Below are positions 34,193 through 42,574 of a stretch of DNA of 64,000 nucleotides, piece by piece (positions within the stretch are counted from its first letter, which is position 1; every line of letters starts with the position of its first letter). Position numbers and translations under genes: made by a program. The stretch spans positions 3,162,001 through 3,226,000 of the forward strand of contig OZ220707.1 in assembly GCA_965116685.1 (NCBI GenBank). Reading direction: 5' to 3'. The notes under the pieces are model-generated. The model was not told the DNA's origin. It searched no databases and worked only from the letters and a program-made list of their open reading frames with translations. Source of the DNA: Bin80 sp965116685. Lineage in GTDB: Bacteria > Bacteroidota > Rhodothermia > Rhodothermales > Bin80.

Positions 34193-35434
34193 TCAGCGAC
34201 CTAAATCCATCCCCGGATTCCTGCCAGGAGACCGGGGAATTTTCATCGTCTCCGTCGGAGATTTGGTTTGGATGTGGGCGTAATTGGTCACCAGCCAATC
34301 CTGCATCGAGGGAATCGGGATCGCATATTTTCCGCGCCGCTCGTCGAGCAACCCCTTTTCTCGCCCCAGACGGAATAGTTTTTCCGCTTCCGTTTCACCG
34401 TACTCCTGGGTTAGGGAGGCCATGATAACCTTGTGGGTTGTGCTTTCTCCTAAAGGAACATCTACGAATACTCGTGCCAGACAATGACGATGTTCCTCGG
34501 TGAAACCGCGCGCCCGGTTTTCGTAATACGCCAACCGAAAGCCATGCCCTGCTTCCAATACGGCATTCAACCCATCTGCGGTCATGACCCTGTTGTCTGC
34601 CTCCAGTTGTTCCAGCGCGGGATCCACATACGATAAGATATGCTGAGGCCAACCATGTGTTTTCTGAGCAATGGCATCCACCCATGGCACGGGATCCCCT
34701 TTCGCCTCCCCTTCCTTTGTGAGCCAATCGTGGATGACCGCACGTTCCGCTTTCTTACTCAACGCTCCTAGTTCTATCAGATATTTCTTTGAAAACCTCG
34801 AAATTTCCAGCGATCTAAAGGCGTCCACTGTCGTTCCCAGCCCCGCCGCGACCAGAACAACGGGTCTGTTTAATTTTCCGTTGTGAATTGCATCAAGCAC
34901 CTCGGTTACGGTTCTAGTTTGATCAGGAGGAGGTGCGCTGCTCGTTCCCAATCTTTGTGCTTCATCCAAAGTAAGGAGCAATGGGGTTTTCCCCTTGCGA
35001 AGTATTTGCCTTATTGTCCTACTAGCCCTGCCAACTGTAACCGACACCTCTGAAATTCCGATTTTTAGAGATCTGAATGTAGACCAGATAAAATTTCCCG
35101 AACCAAGGAAATCACGCAATGCGTCTGGATCCCAAAAGGCCGACGGTTGAATCTCCGCAGTCTTCCATCCCTTCTCTCGTGCCCGTTTTTCACATTCTTC
35201 AAGCAGGGCGCTCTTGCCCGCGCCGGGTGCACCCTGGATCAGGAAGGTCGTGCCAGACTTCGCCTGCACCGCACGCTCCGTAAGTTCATTGAAATCGCTC
35301 AGCACCTGCTTCCTCCCATGAAAATACTTGGCAGGACCACGGTCGGATGCTGCCGTCAGTGGCGGAGAAGGAGAAGAGCGGATGGATGCCCCCATGGTTC
35401 TGAGATACTGTCTGAAGTTATGAACAGTGACCAT
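34193..35434 (-). CDS. orphan AAA ATPase with C-terminal winged-helix-like tail
   Basis: A 413-residue P-loop protein. Walker A is LIQGAPGAGKS (residues 65-75), Walker B LLLTLDEAQRLG, sensor-like PVVLVAAGLGTT, and a GWPQHI motif of STAND/ORC-like AAA proteins. The C-terminal ~100 residues (VIMASLTQEYGETEAEKLF, RLGREKGLL) resemble a winged helix. A start at 35395 is possible. The function is unknown. Such isolated ATPases often occur in accessory regions, and it sits beside a broken Sel1 gene and an IS. Confidence 0.6.
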   Translation of the reverse strand: MVTVHNFRQYLRTMGASIRSSPSPPLTAASDRGPAKYFHGRKQVLSDFNELTERAVQAKSGTTFLIQGAPGAGKSALLEECEKRAREKGWKTAEIQPSAFWDPDALRDFLGSGNFIWSTFRSLKIGISEVSVTVGRASRTIRQILRKGKTPLLLTLDEAQRLGTSSAPPPDQTRTVTEVLDAIHNGKLNRPVVLVAAGLGTTVDAFRSLEISRFSKKYLIELGALSKKAERAVIHDWLTKEGEAKGDPVPWVDAIAQKTHGWPQHILSYVDPALEQLEADNRVMTADGLNAVLEAGHGFRLAYYENRARGFTEEHRHCLARVFVDVPLGESTTHKVIMASLTQEYGETEAEKLFRLGREKGLLDERRGKYAIPIPSMQDWLVTNYAHIQTKSPTETMKIPRSPGRNPGMDLGR

Positions 35435-35513
35435 TTAGACAGATCTCAAGGCCGCATGGTTCCAGATAGTCCCCGACAGTCGGTGTCCAGGCACTTTTGG
35501 AACCTGAGTAGAA

Positions 35514-35977
35514 TCATATACAGACCGACTGGACGATCGCCTGCCCAATCGCTTTCGCGAGCGCTGGAGGAACCGCGGTTCCAATCCTCTCATGGCTCAG
35601 TCTAGTTTTGGTGGGGGCATCAAGTGTGTACTGTGCAATTTCGTGTCCTTGCTCGGCGGCCTTCCGGAGCCACCTCGGGCCTTCCTCATAGCCTCATTCG
35701 ACTCCAAGCCCTGCGCCGTATGATGCGGCTAAACTGTACTGAGCCTCCACATGTCCCTGCTCCGCGGCCTTCCGAAGCCACCGGACAGACTGCTCGGTGT
35801 CCTGCTCCACGCCATAGCCTTCGTGGTAGGCGTGGCCCAGTACGAACTGGGCCTCCGCGTCTTCCCGCACGGCCGCCTCTCCGATTTCGGCGATTTGCTT
35901 TTTGAAGTCATCGTTCCTGGCGGCATCTATCAGCTGCTCCGCCCGCTGCAGGACATTAATGGGTTTGAGTTGGTTCA
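35514..35977 (-). pseudogene. Sel1-repeat protein interrupted by a stop
   Basis: ATG at 35977 with a GAGGAAG Shine-Dalgarno. The protein starts MNQLKPINVLQRAEQL and has Sel1-like repeats AQFVLGHAYHEGYGVEQDTEQSVRWLRKAAEQGH in two segments. In the next repeat a TGA at 35694 cuts SYGAGLGVE short, yet the frame continues with the rest of that repeat (GYEEGPRWLRKAAEQGHEIA) to a stop at 35514. The 94-residue product would keep one full repeat. Recent nonsense decay is the simplest reading. Confidence 0.65.
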
Positions 35978-36553
35978 TCGATTTACTTCCTCGGGGCGTT
36001 TGATGAATGAGGTCTCCGCAAATAATGGCGATGTCATTAACAAAAAGGCGGACGAGTTGATTTCCAATCGCCTGGGCACAAATACGAACAGGTCGGAGGG
36101 GCAGGAGCAGATCGTGGAGTTCAGAGCGGTCGTGGCAGAAGATCCAGACCGGAATATCGCGGTCGGCGCGGATGCGGTGGTGGACGATCGGGAGTATTAC
36201 GGTTTCCCTTCCCACACTGAGTTTTCTGCAGGGGTCGCCGCGATGCGGCTACTGGCGTCCCAGTCACATTACTTTCCACTCTCCGATGCACTGGAATGTG
36301 TGAATGGGCTGGGATGGGAGGATCCTCCGATTATCGTAGCGCAAGTTTGCAAATTCGGTCAAATACTGACTGACATCTTGCGTTAATTTAGAGATTTTTG
36401 CCCTCAATTTGCCCATTTCAGGGGTTAAATCGGCCATTTTTCGCACAAATTCATCTTTTTCTGGTATTTGTTTCAAAATCTCTCGAAATAGTGGATTTTT
36501 GCGGAACCTTTCCACTCAATCCCTGTAAAATCCATCAAATCTACCCCTGGTTT
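35978..36553. other. intergenic stretch, left side of IS1634-type element
   Basis: There are open frames on both strands, but none shows family features or a good start, and the longest overlaps the Sel1 gene in antisense. I do not call a gene. From about 36400 the A+T-rich sequence probably belongs to the left end of the transposon. Confidence 0.4.
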
Positions 36554-38413
36554 ATGTATATCCGGTCGAAATCTCGAACCCTGAAATCCGGGATCAAAGC
36601 CGACACCTTTTCCCTGGTGGAATCCCATCGGGTGAATGGGATGTCCAAACAGCGTACCCTGCTCAATCTTGGCCAGGATTTCAGCATCCCCCAGACACAG
36701 TGGCGGACCCTGTCCCGACTTGTTATGGATGGCTTGCGGGGGTATGAACCGCTGTTTCTTGAAGATGAGGCGCTCCGAAAAGTCAGTCAGGAAATCATCC
36801 AACGTCTCCAGGCCAAGGGGTATGATCCAGACGATCCGCGGGATGATCGGGATTCCATTCTCACGTACGAGATTCATCACACCGATACGCGAACCGTTGG
36901 GGGTGAGCGTGTGGCGTTGCAGGCGTTGCAGCGTTTGGGTTTCGCCGAGATTCTTCAAGACCTGCACTTGAATGAAGATCAGATCCACTGGGCGACGGCG
37001 CTGGTCGTCGGACGGATGCTTTCCCCGGGAAGTGAACGGCAAACCCACGAATGGATGCGCGAGCGCTCCAGCATCTTGGAACTTCTTCGTGCAAAACTCC
37101 CGAGTGAGCGATCGCTCTACGATGTCGGAGACCTGCTGTACAAACACCACAAGTCCATCATGGATGAACTTTTTGGACACACCAGAGAACTGTTGGGATT
37201 TGGCGAAACCATTGTCTTTTATGATCTGACGAATACCTTCTATACCGGTCGCCAACAAGGGACGTTACTCCAATATGGACGCAGTAAAGAGAAGCGATCG
37301 AATTGTCCGCTGGTGACGTTAGCCCTGACTCTTGACGCATCCGGGTTTCCTCGCACCGCCAACATTCTTCCCGGCAATGCCAGTGAGCCCGGTACGCTGA
37401 AACAGGCGATTGCGCAGTTGGCTGGGGCCCAACCTACGGTCATCATGGACGCGGGTATTGCAACCGAGGCGAATCTGGCGTATTTGAAGGAGCAGGGGCT
37501 GGGTTGGATCTGCGTGGAGCGGGCCAAGACCCCACCGGTCCCCGAGCGCGAACCCGATCAAGTGTTTGAAACCAGCACGAAGACCCTGGTGCGTGCGTGG
37601 GCGGTTGGCAAGGACGATCAAGAGCAACGTGTGTATCTGCATAGTGCGGCCCGGCAGGCCGTCGGTGATCAGATCCTCCAGACCAAGCGTGCGCAATTTG
37701 AAGAAGCCATTGCGCACCTGAACGAGGGCCTGACCGTAAAGGGGCGACCCAAGACGTATGAGGTCGTCCAAAAGAAGGTCGGGCGACTGGTTGAGAAATA
37801 TAAAAAGGTTGCGTATCAGTACGCGGTGACGGTAGGTCAGAAAAAAGACAGTCCGAATGCGCAATCCATTCGCATCCAGCGTCGATCGGCCTTTGACGAA
37901 TGCACGAATGCTTCGGGGGGCTATATCGTGCGAACCAGTCACACCAAGTGGCCTTGCAAAAAGGTTGCACGCACCTACTGGAGGTTGAATGAGATTGAAC
38001 AAACCTTCCGTACCATCAAATCCGACCTCGGATTACGCCCCATTTACCATCGGAAGCAAGAGCGGATTGAGGCACACCTGTTCCTGTCGATCCTTGCCTT
38101 TCATACGGCTCACCTGATTCGGAGTCAACTGCGAACCCATCAGATTCATCGGAGCTGGGGAACGCTCAAGGTAGCGCTCAACCACCAGAACCGCGTGACC
38201 ACGGTACTTCCACAAAATAAAACCCACTGTATCCTACTCAAACAAGATGCAGACCTGAAACCATTCCAACGGAAGGTCTTCCAGGCGTTGGAACTCAACA
38301 TCGGAAATTACACCCAACGAATCAAGACGAAACGCCCAAAAAAAGAGGACACCGACAGGTAAAAAAAGAACGAAAAAATAGCCCTTTTGAGCCCCCCTGG
38401 AAAATAGGGGCAG
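36400..38413 (+). mobile_element. second IS1634-type element (approximate limits)
   Basis: An intact transposase flanked by weakly matching inverted ends (GCCCATTTCAGGGG near 36408 and CCTGGAAAATAGGGGC near 38398). The exact tips and any target duplication were not resolved. The right end is immediately followed by an IS110 element. Confidence 0.55.
36554..38362 (+). CDS. IS1634-type transposase
   Basis: 602 residues from the ATG at 36554 (MYIRSKSRTL); upstream in-frame codons lie in AT-rich non-coding sequence. DDE blocks: FGETIVFYDLTNTFYTGR (first Asp), QPTVIMDAGIATEANLAYL (second Asp), and YWRLNEIEQTFRTIKSDL (Glu), then GLRPIYHRKQERIEAHLF. It is only distantly related to the transposase at 19665, so the two are different IS types in the same group. 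The frame is intact. Confidence 0.88.
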   Translation: MYIRSKSRTLKSGIKADTFSLVESHRVNGMSKQRTLLNLGQDFSIPQTQWRTLSRLVMDGLRGYEPLFLEDEALRKVSQEIIQRLQAKGYDPDDPRDDRDSILTYEIHHTDTRTVGGERVALQALQRLGFAEILQDLHLNEDQIHWATALVVGRMLSPGSERQTHEWMRERSSILELLRAKLPSERSLYDVGDLLYKHHKSIMDELFGHTRELLGFGETIVFYDLTNTFYTGRQQGTLLQYGRSKEKRSNCPLVTLALTLDASGFPRTANILPGNASEPGTLKQAIAQLAGAQPTVIMDAGIATEANLAYLKEQGLGWICVERAKTPPVPEREPDQVFETSTKTLVRAWAVGKDDQEQRVYLHSAARQAVGDQILQTKRAQFEEAIAHLNEGLTVKGRPKTYEVVQKKVGRLVEKYKKVAYQYAVTVGQKKDSPNAQSIRIQRRSAFDECTNASGGYIVRTSHTKWPCKKVARTYWRLNEIEQTFRTIKSDLGLRPIYHRKQERIEAHLFLSILAFHTAHLIRSQLRTHQIHRSWGTLKVALNHQNRVTTVLPQNKTHCILLKQDADLKPFQRKVFQALELNIGNYTQRIKTKRPKKEDTDR

Positions 38414-38457
38414 CAGAGATCCGCAAAAAAATCCACTACATTGCAAACTGGTGTAGT
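38363..38457. other. junction between IS1634-type and IS1111-type elements
   Basis: Ends of two adjacent transposons, no gene. Contains a CCCCCCTGG/CCTATTTTCCAGG-like inverted end of the first element. Confidence 0.4.
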
Positions 38458-38469
38458 ATAGCAGGTTCC
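38458..38469 (+). repeat. subterminal inverted repeat of IS1111-type element, left
   Basis: ATAGCAGGTTCC, exact inverse of 39916-39927. Confidence 0.85.
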
Positions 38470-38517
38470 AGTTCTGGGTAATATGTATTGTTTTGGTTAC
38501 ATTTTGTTATAATATAG

Positions 38518-38728
38518 GACAGATAGCCACGAAGAAGGATCCTTGAGCAATTGCGACGGCTGATCAATCTGGTGTACGCATGCTAGGCCATAGGCCATAA
38601 TGCTCAATATTTGAATTCGTCGGAGCTGCCATAATCTTGCGACTCGGGCTCGCGGTAATCGCTACCGAAAAGTTTGCACATGGGCTCTCCATCTTTGCTT
38701 GGGGATCCTTCTGCGTGGCTATTCTGTC
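38518..38728 (-). ncRNA. candidate bridge RNA of IS1111-type element
   Basis: The 3' non-coding side of the transposase folds strongly on paper. GACAGATAGCCACG...AAGGATCC at 38518-38542 is the near-perfect inverse (about 24 of 26 positions) of GGATCCTT...CGTGGCTATTCTGTC at 38703-38728, giving a long closing stem around ~160 nt. Inside are TTGAGCA (38543-38549) with TGCTCAA (38601-38607) and CGGTA (38653-38657) with TACCG (38663-38667). A 211-nt multi-stem RNA here fits the position expected for IS1111 bridge RNAs. Confidence 0.5.
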
Positions 38729-38739
38729 GTATTGATAGT

Positions 38740-39870
38740 TCATGCAGTCTGAACGGGGGATTGCATGGCCTCCCATAGAAAGCCGGCCAGTTCGCGGGCA
38801 AGTGCAACCACCGCGACTTTGGGCGGCTTTCGTTTGGTCAGTGCTCGGTATCGTTGGTGTAAACGTTTTTGTGCCCGCTGGCTAATGGCCACGGTTCGGG
38901 CACTGCATTGCTTCTGCCGTTCACCAAGGGATACACTGATCCGGGGATAGTGTATGTATTTCCAGGCTGCACTCACCAAGGCTTTCCGTGCATGGACATT
39001 TCCGGTCTTGGTGATCGAACCAGACCGAACGGTGTTCCCCGATGAACGCTGAGATGGAACCAGTCCCAGATAGGCCATCAGGGCGGTCGGTTTTTCAAAC
39101 CGCCGCAAGTCACCGATCTCGCAGACCAGTTGCATGGCCGTAATCAGTCCAATGCCGCGAAAGCCCTGCAGAATCTGGATCGGTTCCTGAAACCTGATGG
39201 ACTCGGACGCAGTCCGTATCTGCTGTTCCACCTCCCGAACCCGTGACTGGATATAGGTAATATCCGCCAGGCTTCCCCGTAATACCTGCGCGTCGTTGGG
39301 CTGATCCAATTCGACCTTATTGATCCAAACCATAAACTTTTGCGTCCAGTTGCCTCCTGCATTATAGCTGTGTCCACGGCCATGCAAAAAATGAATGACT
39401 TGCATTTTGGATCGGTGGAGATTCTTTATCAGCGCTTCACGACTCCTGACCAGACTCCGGACAGATCTCAATTCCGAATCCAGAATAAAACATTCGCTCA
39501 AAAGACCCGCCGCAAAGTACTCGGCCAGCTTCCTGGCATCACGCCGGTCTGTTTTAATTCGATCCCCAGTGCGCCGTGGAATAGAACCCGGTGCAATGAT
39601 GGCACAATCAACGCCCAGGGCAGTCAGCGCTTCGTAGAGGGCCGTGCCGCAAAAAGACGCTTCGTAGCAACAACGGAAATCATCGTATTTAGACCGCATT
39701 GATGCCACAAATTGGGACAGACGTTCCGGCTTTTGTGCGGAAAACTCCCGCTCATCACAGAAACGCCGCAGATCCGCATCATAAACGCACGATGCAATCG
39801 TGGCACGGTGAACGTCCAGTCCGATAAAGTAACGCGTCTGAGAAGAAGGGGATGTGGGTTGGGATAGCAT
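38740..39870 (-). CDS. IS110-family transposase (IS1111 type)
   Basis: A 376-residue product. The DEDD domain has YFIGLDVHRATIA (Asp), CCYEASFCG (Glu), and IKTDRRDARKLAEY (two Asp). The C-terminal domain has LQGFRGIGLITAMQLV and the block YLGLVPSQRSSGNTVRSGSI with the presumed nucleophile Ser, then KTGNVHARKALVSAAW. Length and motifs are complete. It is unrelated in detail to the IS110 transposase at 3764. Confidence 0.9.
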   Translation of the reverse strand: MLSQPTSPSSQTRYFIGLDVHRATIASCVYDADLRRFCDEREFSAQKPERLSQFVASMRSKYDDFRCCYEASFCGTALYEALTALGVDCAIIAPGSIPRRTGDRIKTDRRDARKLAEYFAAGLLSECFILDSELRSVRSLVRSREALIKNLHRSKMQVIHFLHGRGHSYNAGGNWTQKFMVWINKVELDQPNDAQVLRGSLADITYIQSRVREVEQQIRTASESIRFQEPIQILQGFRGIGLITAMQLVCEIGDLRRFEKPTALMAYLGLVPSQRSSGNTVRSGSITKTGNVHARKALVSAAWKYIHYPRISVSLGERQKQCSARTVAISQRAQKRLHQRYRALTKRKPPKVAVVALARELAGFLWEAMQSPVQTA

Positions 39871-39915
39871 AGTAATTGAAAGTTAGGTTCAGCAGTAAGG
39901 ATAAGGCTCGGCTGA

Positions 39916-39927
39916 GGAACCTGCTAT
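39916..39927 (-). repeat. subterminal inverted repeat of IS1111-type element, right
   Basis: GGAACCTGCTAT, exact inverse of 38458-38469, 46 bases upstream of the transposase start. Confidence 0.85.
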
Positions 39928-40140
39928 GCTATTATATCTTGCGGTAGAGGCGGTTCTGGCCAAATATTCGATGAGGTTTTTTCACGTCCCTGCAGTCAAA
40001 GACCTTCCTCCCGCATACTTCAGGATAGAACTGGAACCCCTTCAGAAGAAACGTAGTCGTTGCTTTGAGTAGGTCTCCAGGGGTTGGGTCGTGCTTGATT
40101 CAGACGACATTTTGCCACGGGCAAGGTAAAATGCCAACTG

Positions 40141-41301
40141 CTAATCTTCAAGGAGTTCAATATTGCTACCACGCACAACACCGACCAACGGAGTGAATTC
40201 AGCATCACCATTGTCGTCAAAGGAAAATGGACCGTAGATCGTGTCCACATTGCGCATTTCAGATAGTTTTCCCCTGACTGCGTCGTTGGAAACATTCTCA
40301 GGAGCAACTTCCATGATTGCTCTCAAAAGAAGGTTTGCTGCAGCGTATGTCCGTGCATGAAGGTCACTCGGGATCTCACTGTATCGCGTTTGATGCTCGT
40401 TTACGTATGCCAGGCTTGCAGGGTGATTGCTACCGGCGATCCATACGTGAAGCGCCAGAATCCCTTCGGTTGAAGATGGTGCCGATTCGCGGGCCAAACG
40501 GACATCAGATGAACTCAGCAGTGTAATCACAAACGGTAGATCCGTAACACCTAATTCGTGAGCTTTCAGGATAAAGTTATGGCGGTCAGGAGAAAGTCCG
40601 AAAAAGAAAAGAGCATCCAGTTTCGGGGTTGCATTGGTGAGTGCATTAATCTGAGATGTCAGATCGGGTGCAGGGTCACTGCCCGGGCGGTTAAAAGACT
40701 GCTCCACTCCGATGGACACGCCACCAAGTTTATCAATCTCTTCAACAAATTTATCCTCTGCACTTTGAGAAAATCGATCCCCTGCATTGGTCAAGATCCC
40801 AATGTTTTTGTAGTTAAGGTGTTCGTGGGTTGCACGTACGCCAGCCGGCATTAGAATATCAACAGTGAGCGAAGATCGGAAGAGCCAATCAGACTTGGCC
40901 GCCAATCCTTGTGCAGCAGAAGCAGGGGCAATCGTAACAATACGAGCTTCATCAATGAGAGGAATAATATGATTTGTATTGGTGGAGGTGTAGGGCCCCA
41001 CGATAAATGCAATCCCATTCGAGATAAGGCTGCGGAACGCACCTTCAACACCTTCAGTGGTACTTTCGGTGTCCTCAACCAGGAGTCGAAAGGGTGGGCT
41101 GCCCTCGGTAAGGCCTTCATTTGCGAGAGCGATAGCCATTTCTGTCGCAACACGCATATGCTGTCCAGTATGAGCTAAGCTACCCGTTAGGGGTGCCGCG
41201 AGGCCAATGGTGATTTCCGAGACTTGATCGTTGCTTGAGCTGTCACATGCACTCAAGGTTAAAACAAGCAGGACAGAGAGGCTGATCAATAAAATTCTCA
41301 T
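40141..41301 (-). CDS. periplasmic solute-binding lipoprotein, branched-chain amino acid (LivJ) type
   Basis: 386 residues. Lipoprotein signal MRILLISLSVLLVLTLSAC with LSAC lipobox. The mature part is a type 1 periplasmic-binding fold: ITIGLAAPLTGSLAHTGQ, FIVGPYTSTNTNHIIPLI, IVTIAPASAAQGL, KNIGILTNAGDRFSQSAED, LDALFFFGLSPD, then YGPFSFDDNGDAEF near the end. Members bind amino acids or other small organics for ABC importers, or act as sensors. No permease or ATPase genes are nearby, so ligand and partner are unknown. It lies 226 bases upstream, in the transcription sense, of nothing related; the gap to the oxidase operon end holds no gene. Confidence 0.82.
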   Translation of the reverse strand: MRILLISLSVLLVLTLSACDSSSNDQVSEITIGLAAPLTGSLAHTGQHMRVATEMAIALANEGLTEGSPPFRLLVEDTESTTEGVEGAFRSLISNGIAFIVGPYTSTNTNHIIPLIDEARIVTIAPASAAQGLAAKSDWLFRSSLTVDILMPAGVRATHEHLNYKNIGILTNAGDRFSQSAEDKFVEEIDKLGGVSIGVEQSFNRPGSDPAPDLTSQINALTNATPKLDALFFFGLSPDRHNFILKAHELGVTDLPFVITLLSSSDVRLARESAPSSTEGILALHVWIAGSNHPASLAYVNEHQTRYSEIPSDLHARTYAAANLLLRAIMEVAPENVSNDAVRGKLSEMRNVDTIYGPFSFDDNGDAEFTPLVGVVRGSNIELLED

Positions 41302-41527
41302 GGTATAAAGGACAGTTTAATCGTAAATGGGTGCCTTGAAATACGAGGCAACAGTGTTGCAGGTGCCCGATTGTTAATACAGTGCATCGGCAAAGCGGTT
41401 CAGTCTGATTTCAGTCGTAGAGGCATTGGTCAGACATCGTACAAGTCTAGGAAACAGGGATCGCCACATGTTATACGATCAACGGTGGAGGATAATCCCG
41501 AAAATGCTGGTAAAATCGCCCATCGCC

Positions 41528-41902
41528 TTATGGTGTGTGGGATTCTGCATCAGATGATTCCGGGGACGATTCGATGAAAGCAGGTTCTGTCGTCCCAGGC
41601 TCTGTAATGCCCATACTGCCGCGAAATTCCGTGTCGGCAAGCGTAAGTGCCAGGAAGACGACGACAAATACGACCCCAAGGACCACCGTCAGCATATTGA
41701 CGGGATTGTCGTATTTCAGGGCCATAAAGATAAAAATGACTAGAATGGCCTTGAAACCCGCAATAGCTAGTGCTAGAGGGACATTCAAGACACCCAAATC
41801 AATTTGGGCGGTGATGACCGTAATCACGGTGAGAAACAGAAGTGCACCAAAAACCAAAGCAAGGGTGCGTAGCGGAATGATATGATGATGGCTCTGTGCC
41901 AT
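41528..41902 (-). CDS. ctaF: cytochrome c oxidase subunit IV
   Basis: A 124-residue membrane protein with three hydrophobic helices (LALVFGALLFLTVITVI, VPLALAIAGFKAILVIFIFM, MLTVVLGVVFVVVFLALTL), the layout of prokaryotic COX4 (CtaF/CyoD-like) subunits. A His-rich N-terminus (MAQSHHHIIP) faces the cytoplasm or periplasm. It is the last gene of the act-caa3 operon, 6 bases after subunit III. Confidence 0.85.
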   Translation of the reverse strand: MAQSHHHIIPLRTLALVFGALLFLTVITVITAQIDLGVLNVPLALAIAGFKAILVIFIFMALKYDNPVNMLTVVLGVVFVVVFLALTLADTEFRGSMGITEPGTTEPAFIESSPESSDAESHTP

Positions 41903-41908
41903 AACGCC

Positions 41909-42571
41909 CTAAATCAGGTAGAGTAATGGAAAAAGAAAGATCCAGATGATGTCAACCAGATGCCAATAGAGTCCGGTCAATTCAATCGGGGTGTACCATT
42001 GAGGGGAAAAGTGGCCACGGGCAACCCGCGTTGTGAGCCATCCGAACAGCCCCATTCCCACCAGCACATGGACCCCATGGATCCCCGTCATCACAAAATA
42101 GATGCTGAAGAATTGTGGTGCGAACGGGATATCGTACTTGGAGTAATCCTTGCCGTCAATGATCCCATGTGGCTCAAAGCCGGCACCGGGGAATACTCCG
42201 TGAGAAAACTTGCCCGAATACTCGAAGTACTTGACAACCATAAAGATCGCCGCACATAAAAGTGTCATGAGCAGTAGGACAACGACCTTGTCGTTCTCTC
42301 CCTTCTGCACGAAGTGGATGGAGAGAGCAACCGTAAAGCTTGAAGCCAAAAGAACCACCGTATTCAGCGCACCAAGCCGCCAATCCAACAATTCACTGGC
42401 CTGAAGGAACACCTCCGGGTGCCAAGATCGGTAGACTGCATACGCCACGAACATCCCCGAAAACAGGAGTACTTCCGTAACCAGGAAGAGCCACATGCCC
42501 AGCTTGGCCGCATCGAACTGCTGTTCATGGCTGACGAAATAATGCTTCAGCGTCGTATCTGCACGGTTCAT
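41909..42571 (-). CDS. ctaE: cytochrome c oxidase subunit III
   Basis: A 220-residue heme-copper oxidase subunit III. It starts KLGMWLFLVTEVLLFSGMFVAY and has about five helices. The C-terminal block FYFVMTGIHGVHVLVG and TPIELTGLYWHLVDIIWIFLFPLLYLI is the family signature. It stabilises the proton-pumping core. Three bases separate it from subunit I. Confidence 0.92.
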   Translation of the reverse strand: MNRADTTLKHYFVSHEQQFDAAKLGMWLFLVTEVLLFSGMFVAYAVYRSWHPEVFLQASELLDWRLGALNTVVLLASSFTVALSIHFVQKGENDKVVVLLLMTLLCAAIFMVVKYFEYSGKFSHGVFPGAGFEPHGIIDGKDYSKYDIPFAPQFFSIYFVMTGIHGVHVLVGMGLFGWLTTRVARGHFSPQWYTPIELTGLYWHLVDIIWIFLFPLLYLI

Positions 42572-42574
42572 TGC

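Larger units (their letters stand above)
38440..39945 (-). mobile_element. IS110-family element, IS1111 subgroup
   Basis: Perfect 12-bp inverted repeats ATAGCAGGTTCC (38458-38469) and GGAACCTGCTAT (39916-39927) lie just inside the ends. Subterminal repeats plus a long non-coding 3' side and a short 5' side define the IS1111 subgroup. It inserted at the right edge of the IS1634-type element. Outer boundaries are estimated. Confidence 0.75.

Noticed and set aside
35751..36386. A 211-codon plus-strand frame over the Sel1 region
   Set aside because: Its first half is antisense to the Sel1 repeats, it has no recognisable domain and no ribosome site, and the Sel1 frame on the other strand is clearly the real one.
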